Source of the DNA: Cercophora sp. LCS_1
Lineage: Eukaryota; Ascomycota; Sordariomycetes; Sordariales; Lasiosphaeriaceae
Direction: 5' to 3'
Length of the DNA: 64,000 nt
NCBI GenBank assembly: GCA_036250225.1
Contig: JAPZLL010000031.1
Location: 364,825-428,824 of the forward strand
The notes below the pieces were generated by a model. That model searched no databases and was not told the origin of the DNA. It saw nothing but the letters and a program-made list of their open reading frames with translations. Both the position numbers and the translations under genes were made by a program. This document shows positions 35,890-49,134 of the stretch, piece after piece (the first letter of the stretch is position 1; the number at the start of each line of letters is the position of its first letter).

Positions 35890-38205
35890 GCAGTCAACTC
35901 GCGGTGTCTGATAGGCCCGATCAACTGCCGTCCCAATGACGTTGAGCGTTGCACGTGGAGCATCACGTGCCCAGATTTTTACAGTCAGTCCAATCTCTCT
36001 GCTTTTGATCCGAAGACTCCATCGCCATGACTGACCACATCACTGTTCTCACATGCGTCTCTTCCTGTCTTGTTGTTCGAACCATTGGTTCACTTTCATC
36101 TCTTCTTCCCTCCGGCTTCTTCGCTTCTGGAAGGTGCGGGCTACTCGGCAGTGAGAGGCCCTGCGATTGCAACAATCCCAAACGCAAAACATGTTTCAAG
36201 CTTTCGGCAGTCGGCCGCGCACCGCTCTGGTTGGCCAGAAGCACCCAGGAGGTTCACCGGATTGCTACATTGACCTTGATGTTTGAGGAGAAGGCTGGTT
36301 CGCAGCCTCGAGGGCGCATGAAACTCACTCCACCAGTGTGCGAGGAAGTTGCGAGGGAGGCAAGTGCTCTCTTGTCTTGTCATTGGGAGTTGCATCGGCC
36401 GCGTCACATCACATCACGGGCCAAGTGAGGTTGCGCCGTGCGGGAGGATCATTGAGAAAGGGGGACGAGCCCGTGGGTGCGGAGTCGCCTCAGGAGCTAT
36501 GTCCCCCGGAGCGGCGCATTCGTCACAGCTCTGTCCGAAGCTCGTCATCCCGACTTTGTGTGATGGCGGATGCGCTGATGGGGCGCGGGCGCCGCCGCTC
36601 TTTAGGCGCGACACCAAGTGCCGGACGGCCGATGCTTGACTTCGCCGCGAATCTCTCCGAACGCCCTTGTGAGCGGGGGCCGTGATCAAGTTCAGGTCAC
36701 GCTTGAGAGCATGTTTCGACACCAAGGCGCCTGGACGATCACAGCACAAGGCACAAGGCAGCTCATGGGTCAATGGTATCGTGCCGTTCAGCACGCCGCC
36801 TCCCCCGTCTCGCCGACAACGAAGGACCTGCGCTCGGGGTGGGGTGTCTGAACTGAAGCATCAGATAAGCACAATGTTCAGTCTGAGGCCCGCCAGCCTG
36901 CCATCGAGGGAGATTACACTATGCCGCTGGGCCGCGTGAGGGTATTCCGTCTCTAATGTTGCATATCACACGAAGAATGCTGTGTCGGGGTTGTCCAAGC
37001 TGGAAACACACACACGCTGATCGACGAAACAGGCGTGAGGATCAGCCGTCAGTCAGTGTCATCGGGGCAAGCCGAAAGCCACCTCCCATCTTCAGACTCG
37101 GGGTTTGCAAGTTGGGCTTCAGCTCAACCTAGTTTGGGAAGGTCCCCCTTTCTGTGTCCCTATCTTGCCTCCATTTTTGAGCTGTCAACTTTGGCCGCAT
37201 ACACCTCATCTCGCCACCGGACAGATGTCGTGGGGTGCATTTGAAGCCATCCGCCTCGACGCTGGGCACAGCGGATCGAAATGAGATGGATGCTAGCGTC
37301 CATGTCTGTCATTGTGACAGAGACAAGAGGCAGTTAGTTTAACTGAAAGTAGGCTCGAGTGCGACGTCCAGTTGCCCTTCCCCTATTATTACCGTGCCGT
37401 CTTATAGCACGTCCGTTCGCAAGCCCGAACCCCGCCTTGGCTAAGGAGTGTTAAAGGTTGGGTCCCAAGACCGTGGATTCACTACAGCGCCACCTAACAC
37501 CGACCATCACGACCCCGCGCCAAAGATAAAATTACAGGGCGCGGGCCCTCGCCGGAACATGCTTCTTGACAGCATGTTAAGGTCCTATAATCGCGGGGCC
37601 GCTATGATAAGATCGCTTGCTGGTAATAGTCCGAACGCCGCATTAGAAATCATCATGTACCTCACCTCTCTGCAATATCTTTCAAACTGTCTCAGTTGAT
37701 CTAATGAAGAGACCAATGCTTTTGCAAGGCGTCGGTTGGGACGACCCAACCCTCGACAGGAAGGTTGATGTAGAGATCATGATTTTAGAATCAATGAAGG
37801 GCCGAATACACGCCCCCAAAGGGCGCCGGTGAACGCTCTGTGAGCTGTGCCCCGTCTCCTGTGACACCCACAACACCACCGCGAAGATTGTTTCAAAAAA
37901 AAAAAATGGGCACAGCTTCACTCCACCTACCCAAGGGCCCGAGAAACTCTCCCCCGCAATATCCGCATTCCCCTCTTTTTGCGCGCTGAATGCAAGCACT
38001 TCCCCTGAAGAAACCAGCCGTCCCGTCTGTATCCTGCACGACACCACACTCGCACCTCACTGCGCTGCGTACGCAAGGCGAGGCATGCGCACGATGATGG
38101 ACGGCGGCCAGGGCAGCAGAACAGTGGATAGACAAGGGAAGGGCAGCAAGAGGAGGGACCATGGATCATGGCATTTGTTTCAAACCTCCGTGTTTCGTCC
38201 AATCT

Positions 38206-38241
38206 TTTCTTTCTCTCTCTCTCTCTCTCCCTCTCTCTCTC
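38206..38241 (+). repeat. CT dinucleotide tract
   Basis: A nearly pure CT/TC tract of about 36 nt lies in the gene-poor region, about 245 nt before an A30 run. Confidence 0.85.
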
Positions 38242-38480
38242 ACCCATGACATCTTGGCCCCTCTCTCGATTGTGCGGACGACTGCGCCCCGCTTGCTTCT
38301 CGAGCTTCTACACAGTAGTCTGCACAGTAGCGCTCGTAACGGAAAACCTGCGACGACAGGGTCATGCGCACCAAGATCGATCGCAAAACACGTTGACAGC
38401 TCAAATCCAGATTTTCCCCCATCCTCCATTTGGTATTCTTCTCCGTGACGCGGTGTCAATGGTAGCGCATAGCTTTCTCT

Positions 38481-38485
<5 letters not shown>

Positions 38486-38515
<30 letters not shown>
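38486..38515 (+). repeat. A30 homopolymer
   Basis: A pure run of 30 A. It could be a simple expansion or the tail of an ancient retroposed sequence; no target-site duplication was recognised. Confidence 0.9.
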
Positions 38516-38521
<6 letters not shown>

Positions 38522-41500
38522 TATTTCCGAAGCCGACCCAGCCCGAACAGCTGGGAATTGGGAAATTGTTATTTCGGACCATCTTGTTGCAACACAACGC
38601 GGGAGCCGCTTGTCAGTTTGGGGGGGTTTTTTTTTTTGCGCGCGTATTTCTCCGTCCTCCGTCTTCCGTCTCCGTGCCGTCGTCCCCCGGGTGCTTGGGA
38701 GTGGACCTACACTTTCGTGTGACGCTGGGGAATGGAACGGAATGGATCGCGATGTGGTCATTGCTTTTCCAAACAGAAGCTGCACCGCCCGCCCGCCACC
38801 AACGCCTCCCGACGCCGAAGTTGAGCAGGCGACCGAAAGGTTCTGGATCCCGGGCCCTTCTCTTGTCTCAACCCCCAGATGGCTTTCTCTCGTGGTGGGC
38901 ACCGCGCATCCAAGCGAACCTCAGCGTGCAGCTTTGGCGTCGAAATCCCTGAGGGAGAAGGACGAGGAGGGGTAAGGAACCGGGGGTTGCTTCGCCATGT
39001 GCTGGACTGGGGTTCCGTGCAGAACACAGACAGGGCAGACAGCGCCGGGCCCGTCACGACTGTTCGGGAGCAGCCTCCTCAACGGGAAAGCGCCCGTGTG
39101 GCGTTTTCCGTTGTAGTTGTTTGACGGCGACGGCGACGGCCCGGGAACATCCAGCACCAGCACAGGACAAGACGGGACGGTCAGCGACCAGCGGCTGCGG
39201 CTTGGGCTTGGGGGGTTTTTTTTTCGTTGGGGATGCCGTCCATCTCCATGCTTGTCTAAGTGCTTGCAGCCCGTTGTGTCGGTGCTGTGCAGTTTGTGCA
39301 ACCATAACTCGGACATTTCCCACTTTATTACACGCAGGAGGATGGACACAGGTGCATATACAGCAACACCAACGCAAGCAATTCTGTGTGTGCGTGTGTG
39401 ATCCCCCATCTGTGCCTTGCCTACGCATGGTGGTGGACCGCATTGCCGTCCCGGTCCATCTCCGTCAAAGTTGTTCCTGTGACCACCAGAGAATTCTCCT
39501 TCTTCAATCGCACTACGCCGTTGAATATGCACCGAGTGTGGAGAGACAGAGACAGAATTCCCCGCTCCCCGACATATCAAATTTATGCCCTTTGCCTTTT
39601 ATTAGCAAACACATTGTAACCCATCTTCGATCCAACCATCATAGCGCATCGCCAGCAGCCAGAGACGTCCTCATGACAACGCACGCCGGGCATAAGGCCC
39701 CATCACGCACGTTCATGAAAAACGTGGTGCCCTAGATGACGACGTCGACAGCACTAATTTAGTCTCCCCCGATCCTGCCTAAGCCTCTTAGCTAAATGAG
39801 TCCCCCTCTTCATCCACTCCGAGACAACAGCCTCCTGCTGCTTATCACTAATCTTGTGAGAACCCCACGATGGGTTTAGGGACAAAAAAAAAAGGGGGCA
39901 CAATGAGACACTGAGCTCCAACGTAGCGTCTTGGGAATAACCTTAACCTAAACTAGAACAAACGCCCGCTCCCCCGCATTGAGTGTTGAGTCGCCGGGTA
40001 TCGCCGGACCTCCCGATTGGAAGGATTATCGACGATACGGATACGATAGAAGCATTCGTGGGAAATAGAACACACACGCACGCGCGATCCAGCTGTATGA
40101 AACAAGATCACAGCATCGCTTCAGCAGATGCGTGCTAACCGGCCAGCGAGAAATTCTGCGCTGCAAGTACGGTATGCCTCGCTTTGCTCGCACCGCTGCA
40201 AGCTCTAGAAGCGATCTGCAGCAGCTGGCAGTCGCGATGCCCTCACGAGTCCCAAATCCCACACCCCCTTTTTTTCTTCCCCCCGGACGATCAAGATACT
40301 TGACGGGTACATGATAAGATGCAACTGTCGATGTATCGAGTGAGATGAGAGAAATCCAAGACGTTGCAACCAGACAGCCAGGTCCACTTGCGCTCTGATA
40401 CCTATCTGAAGACAGCAGCGTGCCCTTGTTGGTGGAAGATCACGGACAAGAAAGCTCGATCCAGCTGTCACAATCATGGTGATGACTGTCGCCATGTTTT
40501 GATATGAAAAAAGGAAGCAATACTTGCTTGGCCGGGGTCATCCTCCGCTTGGCAACGACCTACCCGTGACGCTACAGCCTTGCAATCCTCCGTCACCTCG
40601 AGATGGCGGGCGGGAGCCATCTCATCACATTGCGTGACGGTTGTATGCATGCTCATTGTGCTTCGCCGTTGAAACTGCACCGAGTTGCTTTGGTGATGGA
40701 GGCGCATATCCATCACCGATGACAAGTCCGACATCGCAGCCCTGTCAAGCGCCGTTTGGGTGACTTGACGTGACAACACGAAGTATAACAGCGATCATAT
40801 CGGCCAAGCTCCCCCAGCTCTTCGTCCGAAGTAGGAAAACAAAAAGGAAACACAGCCAAAACCGAAACATCCACACCGCAGTGCCTAACCCTAAGAGAGA
40901 GAGCAAAGGGGCTGCCATGCTGCAAGGTGACAATAGTTTGGCCGTGCTATGAATTGGGGTAAATTCCATGTTGGCTCGCCTTGCAGCCAAAAGGCTGTCG
41001 ACCCCACCGTCACCACTACGGCCGCGAACATCGTACGATGTGTGATGGGGGGCACATCGTAACGCACTTGCGCAGAGGCCTCAAACCCTCAAGGGTAGCA
41101 ACACAATGCAACCCACCAGCCAGATTCAGTTCCTCTCCCACAGATCCTCCTTTTGCACTGCGACTGAGCTCGAGAGCTGCTTCTCGCTCAGTGGCCGCGA
41201 ACAATATGTCCCCGACGGTTGAGACGGCAGTGGAACTTGGTCTCGAGCCGTCAAGTTAAAGTGCTTGCATTATCTCTTTGCCCATAACCGCCGTCGATAT
41301 GGCGCACGGGCGACCCACGTTGAGGTTCGACCGAAATCCGCATCTCGCAAACACCATGTATCCACTTGGAAAACGATTTCTTCTTTTGCCAGCCCAGAAA
41401 GCCCTTCCCTTGCCGTCCCATATCGTCCAAGCGTCAATCTCGTGCCGCGTTGATCATGGCGAGTCTGTACCTGGATTGTGAGGGCATTCGCTTCGGGCTT

Positions 41501-43012
41501 GGGCAATATGGGATGCAAAATCTGGGGGTGGGTTTTGGGTTTGCGACGGGCCAAAAAGGGGGGGCTGTCCCCTGGGGTGGTTGCAAGGAAGCTCCCGGGA
41601 GCTCTCCTGAATTGGCCAATCATCAGTCTGTTTCCCCATCGCGTGCTGGTGAAACACCGTTTTGTCCCGCACTCCCGGAGGCTGGAGTAGATGGGTCAAT
41701 CTGGCCCTGCCGTCATCGATTCCTGGCCGTAGACTTTGCTGCAATGCCGTGAAAACCCATTCGGGTCTAAAGTGCTCTCTGCAAGCATTTGTGATCCCAT
41801 TCACGGTGGTTGCTCTGGTGAGTGTAGGCTGCGTCCAATCGGAAAGACTTGGGTCATCGATGACTTCGAGTTGGGACTGACAGGGCAGACAAGGGTGCGC
41901 TCCGACCCTGGGATTTGGCGGTTCAGGAGCCGAGTACTGGACCCTGGCCAATAACGTTGAACATAACGGGGGATCCCTGTGATCTCGCAGAGATCGCGGC
42001 AACAGAAGATCCACAACCAACTTTCAAATCAGAGGGAGGCGGGGTGAGCCCCAGCCGTTGTCGGGAGCTCGGCTAACACCATAAGGTTTTCAGTTGACGA
42101 CGATCTCCAAGCCGTACGGCAGAACCCGAGGGACGACGTTGAAGAATGTCTGCACTCGACTGCGCACACTGAAGTGAGGTTGCTGAGCGCAAAACTAGAG
42201 CAACCATCCGTGCATGATTATCCGCCTGCGAACGACTGCTGACAGCGCAATGCACAGCTTTCGTGCATGCCTGCGTCAACGCTGCTGGTTCGAGGCACAG
42301 CGCTGGCGTCAGTAGCAGAAGCCTCTTGCAGCTGCAGAGCGTTTTGACCACCTCGAGTACGCAGGCCATCTTGAATTCAGATGGCACTGCAAGATGGTTC
42401 CTGAATCTTGCTCATCCCAATCAAAGATGCAGCCGACTCGGGGAAATTCAGGCACGACCCGGGCAGCTTTGTGACGAAGGACCTCGAGGACCTTGAGATC
42501 TAACTCCAACTCGTTGGCACCACCGTTGAATGCGCCGGAACGGGTCTCCGTCCCTGCTAACGGCAGTTCAATGACGAAATTTGGACCTTGAAAGCAAGGC
42601 ATGTAACGGCAACCTGCCTCCCCGGCCTGCCAGCCTAGACGTCTAAACGATCGATGCGACATCATGAGTAGATTGCATGGTGTTGTTGAAAGCTCATCAC
42701 AAACTGCGTCGTAGTGCGCCAGTTGCCCTGGCTTCAGAGGGGTCAGCAACAATCCTTTGAGGCCTGGGGCGCTCACCGCCATTATCAAGGTATGAGCGTG
42801 TCAGTGAGAATGTAACGCTATCATGCGGGCAGCGCTCCAAGACGACGCTGTCGAGGGCGAGAACCGGGTGACGATCGTCGATCACGCTGCAGCTAATCCA
42901 CAATCAAATTGATTAGCCTCGACCTCTTACGCAGTACTCCCTATTTCGTAAAGGACTGATGGATCCCCCACTTGGATGCGGATTACCATACATTGCATCG
43001 CAGCGGGGAGTT

Positions 43013-43720
43013 TTAGTCTAAATGAAAACGCATGCCGGCTTTTGCTGTGACGAAAACATCAGACGAACCGCCAAGTGCAGCGCTGGGAGGATTTGTTTCA
43101 AACATTTTTGAAAGGGATTGGCTCGATGTTTCCTGATCGCGCCGGGGGTCTGGCTGCGACACCCAGCGAAGGCGGCCGTGGACTGAGAGGGTTTCCACTT
43201 GTGCATCTCGCCCAAGTTTGAGGTCGGTCTCAAGCCATCTACCGGCTATGGTCGTTGCATTCGGCAGATTCCTCAACCAAACCTGGTTCCCGCCAATTAC
43301 CATAAGCTCCGACCCAACCAGAAATGGCGGCCACACATCGATACGCTTGGTATCCCGTTTGACCTTCACCCGCTCGTCCCTGACAACGTTTGGATAATAG
43401 GTGAGCACACCTTCATCAAAGAAGTCGTATTGAGGATTATGCCGGCGATGCAGTGTCGAAAGCCGACTTGTTGTCGCTTTCTCGGCTTCTAGGAGGTGTC
43501 GACAAGGGACAACTGCGGGCAAGGGTTTCTCGAGCGTGGCGGAACGTCCGGCGACAAGGGAGCCTGACAGCTCGGTTAGGATTTGGCTCTCGTCACTTGG
43601 AGGCTTGCTGCTGATGACCGTTGTGGGATGAATGTGATGTGAGGCAGAACAGCCCTGTCTTCTGCAGTCGCCATGCAGTATCCAGAAAAAGCAAACCATA
43701 AACAGAAGGGAGAACACCAT
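43013..43720 (-). CDS. Possible secreted or membrane-anchored hypothetical protein
   Basis: An uninterrupted 235-codon frame begins at ATG 43720. Residues 1-16 (MVFSLLFMVCFFWILH) are strongly hydrophobic and could be a signal peptide or anchor, followed by a short basic/cysteine segment. The rest is mixed, with no recognised domain; a stretch near residues 140-170 (PPFLVGSELMVIGGNQVWLR) looks protein-like. It is the longest ATG-initiated frame in the gene-poor region. Against it: no homology that I recognise, no supporting intron, and no clear TATA. It may be an orphan gene or chance. Confidence 0.35.
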   Translation of the reverse strand: MVFSLLFMVCFFWILHGDCRRQGCSASHHIHPTTVISSKPPSDESQILTELSGSLVAGRSATLEKPLPAVVPCRHLLEAEKATTSRLSTLHRRHNPQYDFFDEGVLTYYPNVVRDERVKVKRDTKRIDVWPPFLVGSELMVIGGNQVWLRNLPNATTIAGRWLETDLKLGRDAQVETLSVHGRLRWVSQPDPRRDQETSSQSLSKMFETNPPSAALGGSSDVFVTAKAGMRFHLD

Positions 43721-46700
43721 TGCTGTCGGCCCAAACCGGGTTGCTCAGTGAGACTACCCTGATTTGAGCTGTCTTGTTACAACCATTTTGGAGTCTCGAT
43801 ATTGCAAGCTCGGCAGCGGATAACCGTCGGCGCACTGACCTCGCCGGCGGATAAGAATCGAGGTCGAAAGGGACAATGATTCTCGACCGCTCCGCTTGCT
43901 CGGGTGAAGTTCAGGCCTCAAAGATGCAATCTCGCCAAGGGTATGTATTATACCAACGTAGATCTTCTTCCAGCCACAAGGGAACGAAAACATCAGGTGA
44001 TGCGCTTTGTGTGTCGAGGGATGGGTGCTGGAGATACAGCCCAAGCGTGGTGAGTAATAAAACAACGAAAACTGATGGCTAAAGTCGAAGCGGTCGATTT
44101 GTCGGCAGTGAAACAGAATTCTCCGACAAAATCGGACGGGACAGAACGAACGCAGTTGGTTGCCCGAATGTGCTGAGAGGACGGCCAAGCTCCGCCGTGC
44201 GTTCATGCAAAAGTTAGAGGCCGCAGCGTATTGCGGTGGCCAATTGGACTGACAGCTCCTTCCCGCTCTGGGCGACCTCAGGATGGATCATGCCTTCCGT
44301 TTACGCTCCGCTCCGCGCCGCATGAAAGAGGCGAACATGCTCGGGCCAGTTCCGTTTCGCGCGATGGTACTTGGTGGGGGAAGAGTTTGCTTTCTCTCAA
44401 CCACCTCAACAACGAAGATGATTCAGAGCAGACTTTTCGCCTCTTTTCCAAGTTTGCCACAACCATCATGCGCTGTTGTCAGCTGTAGATGAGATACCAG
44501 GCTTTCCAGGGCATCCAAATATTTTTTATGGAGCCACCGGACCATCATTCATGCAGCAGTCACCGAAACAACGACTCCCTACTGGGTCTCTAGAGCTCTG
44601 GGCTCTGCTGTAAATCCTTCTTGCTTGACAACACCAAGGCCTGGATCCTCGCATTCCGGCTTCCACTACCCCGGAGTTCCCGTTGTCAACCCGTTACTTG
44701 TTTCTCAGGACACTAGGTGTTTGAGCCTCGCCAACGCAGCTGATACACCCCTTTGGGTAGATGACCCGCTGTCGACCGCCCACTCAAGCTTCCTACCGCT
44801 ACCCCAAATGACTGAGGGGGGGCTATATGGGAAGGTTGAGATGACGATCTGGGGATCGTGAGGGGTTCCCGCCCCAATACAAGACGGGGCCGCGAAGGCG
44901 ACTCCCGCGCTTGTTTCCTCCACTGAGAGACCGAGTGCAGCGGCTCTCAGACACCATGGCGTGCAGTAGGTGTGGAACTAGATTTGTGCTAACAGCTTCC
45001 TTCATACCCCGCTCCGCCAATGGGCAAACAGAGAAGCAACATCGCGAAATCAACCCGTCCGTGCCCACTGTCGGTCGCACCGCAGAAGAGTAGTTGGTCT
45101 CCCTCCGGATCTGCGAGTGAACCGCATTGACCGGATCTTGCAACTGTTTCGGTCCTGGCCTCGCCCGCTGGCATTCTCGGCGGCCGGAGGGCGGAGGGAG
45201 CTAGATAGCCGTCGCCGGGGACCAAGACGGCGACGTTTCGGAGAAGCCTCGAATTCCAAGATCTATGACGAAGCGGAAGGTTTGGAGGAGGCGTTCCGTG
45301 GTACAATAGGAGCTGGATCATGAGCTCCGATCGGACGTCGAGATGCTTCGACTGCGACCTTTGGAGGGGTCCGAACCCTCGAGCCTCCTCGTGGGTGCGG
45401 GGTCAAGTGCGACATGGCATCCACCTCAACCAAAGATTGAACTTGAACCACAGTGTTACAGCCTCCCACCTCTGAGTTCTAGTTCTGTGATGGAGCCCAG
45501 AACCGCCGGTGGCCTCCGATCATCTGGACGAAGCCTAGCCGGCAGATTGCTCGCTGCGGAATTGAGATGGGCTCAACACCATCCTGCTCGATGCCGATGG
45601 TGTTCAGTGCTTGCAGCACCTGCGACGATGGAGGGACCCCTATCGCTTCCGCCGGCTCCCACTTCGGGCCTCTTTCACACATCTTGCCGTGTCTGCATGC
45701 CTCCATCTTCCTGATACGTCGGAACAGAGAGGTTTGGCTCGCCGCTGCCGTCGCCGGTGCTTCGCGGAGGCAGCATCTCGACTGCAGTCGGCTGCACCCC
45801 AGCTGTACCAAAGCCCTTCATTTAGCCAGCAAGAGGCCATTGGCCTGCCGGTGGGGGTTCGGCGGAAGGATGTTGGGCGACAATACCAAAGCTCAGATAT
45901 GAACCAGCATGAGATGCGGCGACGAGGCGACGAGGGCGACGAGGACCCCTGCCGCAGTGGGGCTAACGCTTAAAAGACCCCCTGCCGCGGCTGCACGGCC
46001 TGACAAGGGGTCAAAAGAAGGCAGGGAGGATGCGAGGGTCGGCCAGAGCCAGAACGGCCTAAGCGGTTTCACTGTCTTCGTCCCCCGGTGCCCCTCTGCA
46101 GAACGTTTCTTTGCACCCTGGGCCGCCTTGTCACACCAAGGTAGCCAGCCCGCCGCCTCTCGCCTTGGCCGTCCGCCCAGGTACCTCGCCAGGACAAGGG
46201 CAGCGCTGTCTCAGACCCTTCTCCTGTCACCCTCGTGTCGAGGACACACAGAGGGAGGTACCTCCGAGAAACTCCATGGGGGCCCTGGTGCTTGTTCTCT
46301 GACCGACCAGACAGCAAGCGATCGCCGTAGACGGTGCTGCGTCGTGGGACTGGCACGGTGCCTACCAAGCGGGAATGGCTGGGGCAGCCATGTGCCCGTT
46401 GGCCCCGGGACCCCAGCACGACACTGTCCTGCCTGGACGTCCCTGGGCGACGCTACCATCGCTTGCCACTCTGCACTCTGCCAGTCTCCATGCTGACCAC
46501 GCCCCTTGTTGACAAGACAGAACGAACAAGCACGCATGCCTGCGAATCCACTCCGGAGCGGCATGCATGCAGCCAGCTGGACGGCTGCTTGGGCTTGGTG
46601 GGGACTCGACTCAAAAGCAGACACTTCCTGGGCCGTCCGGTCTCCAAGTGCATACATATATATAACCTCAGCAAGCCCAGTGGCCTATCAGCCGCTCTAT

Positions 46701-46801
46701 AGCGCAAGAGCTTTAACATCTTCCTGGCCCTTAGCCGCACCTCATCCTCCGGGCCAGTGTGACCATCTACCTCTCACACGTACCGGCCCAGTCCCGTCCC
46801 A
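43721..46801. other. Gene-poor region, right part
   Basis: No gene is supported; frames here are short and overlap on both strands. The right end is the promoter of the Uds1 gene, with a TATATATA element at 46655-46664. Confidence 0.45.
46655..46664 (+). promoter_or_regulatory. TATA element of Uds1-domain gene
   Basis: An alternating TA run lies about 140 nt before the ATG at 46802, well placed for a core promoter. Confidence 0.5.
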
Positions 46802-49134
46802 ATGGCGCACATTGCCGCATGCCTGCTGGATGCCGACGCGGACGACTTTGCCCTTGGCCTCAATAATTATATAGCAAAGACGGTCTCCCCACAATCTTCC
46901 GATGATTCGGTATGCAACCACTTTAACTCTCCCAGCCGTTGGCCCAAGCTTACCTATATCCCGGTGCAGCTAGGCAGAGCATCGCCATCGCAGGACAAGC
47001 AGCCGTTTGTGTGGAGAATGCACCAGACGGAGAGGAAGTACCAGCTCTTTCCCACGGGCAAGCAGTTGCCCGCCTGCCCGGGGAAGTCGCTGGACCCCGA
47101 GCAAGCGTTTGCGCTGGCAATGGGCCAGAATGGCGAGAAGGGAGACAAGACGAGCACCGGCACCGGCTTGAGGATACGCATCAAGGAGCACAACCTCACC
47201 CGCAGGCGGAAGATCAGTGTGCCCGAGCTGGGACCCATGACGACGGTGCAGGAAGTTGCGATGGACTCACGTACGTCAAGATGCGGGTGTTTGGCCCTGC
47301 CTGTGACTAACATGCTGCAGCTACTATTCCCGGGCGACCGCCACTCCATGAGCGCTCCATCAGTGCTCCTGGCGGCAACTCGTGGAAGCACCAGCAGATT
47401 CCGGAGAGCTTGCTGCTGTCCCGGGATCAGGCGCCAGATGAGAGAGCAGAGTTCAAGCCCCTACCGCAGATCGAGATGCGTCAACCACTCTCACCAAAGA
47501 GCCTCGCCCCGCTGGTGATTCCGGCCCCGAATGCCCTCGTTCCACGGCTTACCCGCCAGGCGTCTCTCAACCGCCTCCGGTCTGGGAGCACGCCTGTCGA
47601 ACCCGCGATCCGCTCCGCCCGCACCGACGACTCGCCGAGGATACGAACACCCTTCACTCCGCTCTCGGCCGCCCTGACGCCCAAGTCGGCTGCCACTTCG
47701 ACCATGACCACCTCGACCCTTCCCACCCCAGTATCAGCCTCGATCGAGTCCCGATCCTCTCCCAAGCCCTGGGAGCGACCGTCGAACTACACTCTCCTCA
47801 GCACACCTAAAGAGACCTCCTCAGACAACTCAGCAACGCCCAAGGCCGAGCCCCTCGAACCACCACAAAGCGCTCCGCCCACCGGGCACCGAAGAAATCA
47901 GTCAGACACAGGCAGCATTATGGAGAGAGGGCGTCCGAGGAAACGGAACGAGTCGATTGGTGGAAGCATCCTGAAACGATCAGGGTCCAAGAGAAGCAAG
48001 AGTGCGGAGCGCAGAGCGTTTGAGCAGTTGCCCAAGGGGTGGAAGGCAAGCGACGCGGCCAACATGCTGAGCCAGTCGGAGGTGGCGGCTCTGCAGAAGC
48101 AGGCCCTCCAGCAGGCGGCGCGGTTTGAGGTTCTTCGGAAGGAGGACGTCGACAACCTCTCGCGGGTAAGCAACTGTCCACCCATCCCTTTATTGCACCA
48201 AGCTAACTGTGTGTGACTGTAGGAGCTTCGCCAACTCGACGAGCGCACCGAGTATCTTCGTCGCACCTACACATCGCTCCGTGCTGGACGACGCAATCTC
48301 CACACGCGCATCTGCCAGTACCTCAGGTCGCCCCGAACAGCCAAGTTCAGTCATGATGCCATGCTGAAGCAAGAGGAAGCTCTTGCTGAGCTCGATGCAT
48401 CTATCGACGACTGGGTTGCTAAGCTTGAGCAGGCTGAGAACCGCCGCACTCGAGTGCGACAGAAGCTCCTCGAGCACGTCGCTGCTGCTGCCACACTTGC
48501 CGTACCGCCGGGAGGCGTTGTCGGCGTCAGCGAGAGCCTGCAGCTCGCCATGGGTGTTCGTCCTCTCAACAGCACCACTGGCGCTGGTAACATTTCCACT
48601 CCTCCTCGCAGCCCTACCAAGCCTTCCTTCACCCACTCTTCCTCACCCTCTCCCCAGAGGGTGGTTGCCCAAGTCCCATCCACCATTCTCGAGCAGCCCC
48701 TGTTTGAGGAGGCGGCTGCGATCGGGCCCATCCCCAGCTCCAAGGAGGAGTCGCCAGCCACCAAGCTCCGGCGCGCCGAGACAATCCGCATCTATGCCGA
48801 CAACGACGTCTACGCTCTCCTTGCCGACGTGGAACACGCCATCTCCAAGATGAGCAGCGGTGGCGACCTCTCACCCGCTAAGGAGGAAGCTCTTTCGGAG
48901 GCTGAGAGGAAAGAGATCCACCGCGCTCGCAGCCAGGAGAAGCTCAACGGCTCACCCACCAAGACGACACTGCCTGCTTTGACCAACGATGAGAAGTCGG
49001 GGTCCAGCATCGTCCTTCCTCTGTCTACTACCCCGCCCTCTACCACACCTGTCCCCGAAGCAAAGGCGGGTGATGAGCCCCAGATCTTTTTGACCAGTGC
49101 TGTCTTCAAGCCTGAACGATCATTCACCAGTTAA
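46802..49134 (+). CDS. Up-regulated-during-septation (Uds1) domain protein
   Basis: Exons 46802-46909, 46970-47270, 47321-48165 and 48223-49134 encode 721 aa. The first intron (46910-46969) is 60 nt, in frame and stop-free, so a 741-aa form is equally readable. Splicing of intron 2 restores MTTVQEVAMDSPTIPGRPPL, a conserved motif of these fungal proteins, and intron 3 joins VDNLSR to ELRQLDERTEYLR. The middle (about 140-330) is Ser/Pro-rich and disordered. The Uds1 region spans roughly residues 375-480 (LPKGWKASDAANML to LHTRICQYLR) and is helical, followed by a coiled coil (HDAMLKQEEALAELDASIDD). The family is named for a fission-yeast gene induced at septation; its biochemical role is unknown. 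Confidence 0.88.

Larger units (their letters stand above)
35890..43012. other. Gene-poor region, left part
   Basis: About 7.1 kb without a supportable gene. All frames are short, begin at non-ATG codons or overlap antisense frames with no domain. Low-complexity features are a CT tract at 38206-38241, an A30 run at 38486-38515, two T9-T11 runs near 38627 and 39216, and GT-rich patches. Base composition is not strikingly AT-rich, so this does not look like the heavily RIP-mutated heterochromatin known in Sordariales. It could contain a non-coding RNA, very divergent genes with small exons, or old transposon remains. Confidence 0.45.

Noticed and set aside
38460..38515. A30 run as the tail of a LINE or processed retrocopy
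   Set aside because: No coding remnant upstream and no target-site duplication seen; a simple homopolymer expansion is enough.
38921..39580. 219-codon minus-strand frame in the gene-poor region
   Set aside because: It begins at TTG rather than ATG and overlaps an equally long antisense frame; both are low-complexity and lack domains.
40886..40897. CCTAACCCTAAG, resembling two telomere repeats
   Set aside because: Only about two units; too short to be an interstitial telomere array and expected by chance.
42309..42788. 159-codon minus-strand frame
   Set aside because: It starts at TTG, its first ATG gives no recognised motif, and there is no splice support.
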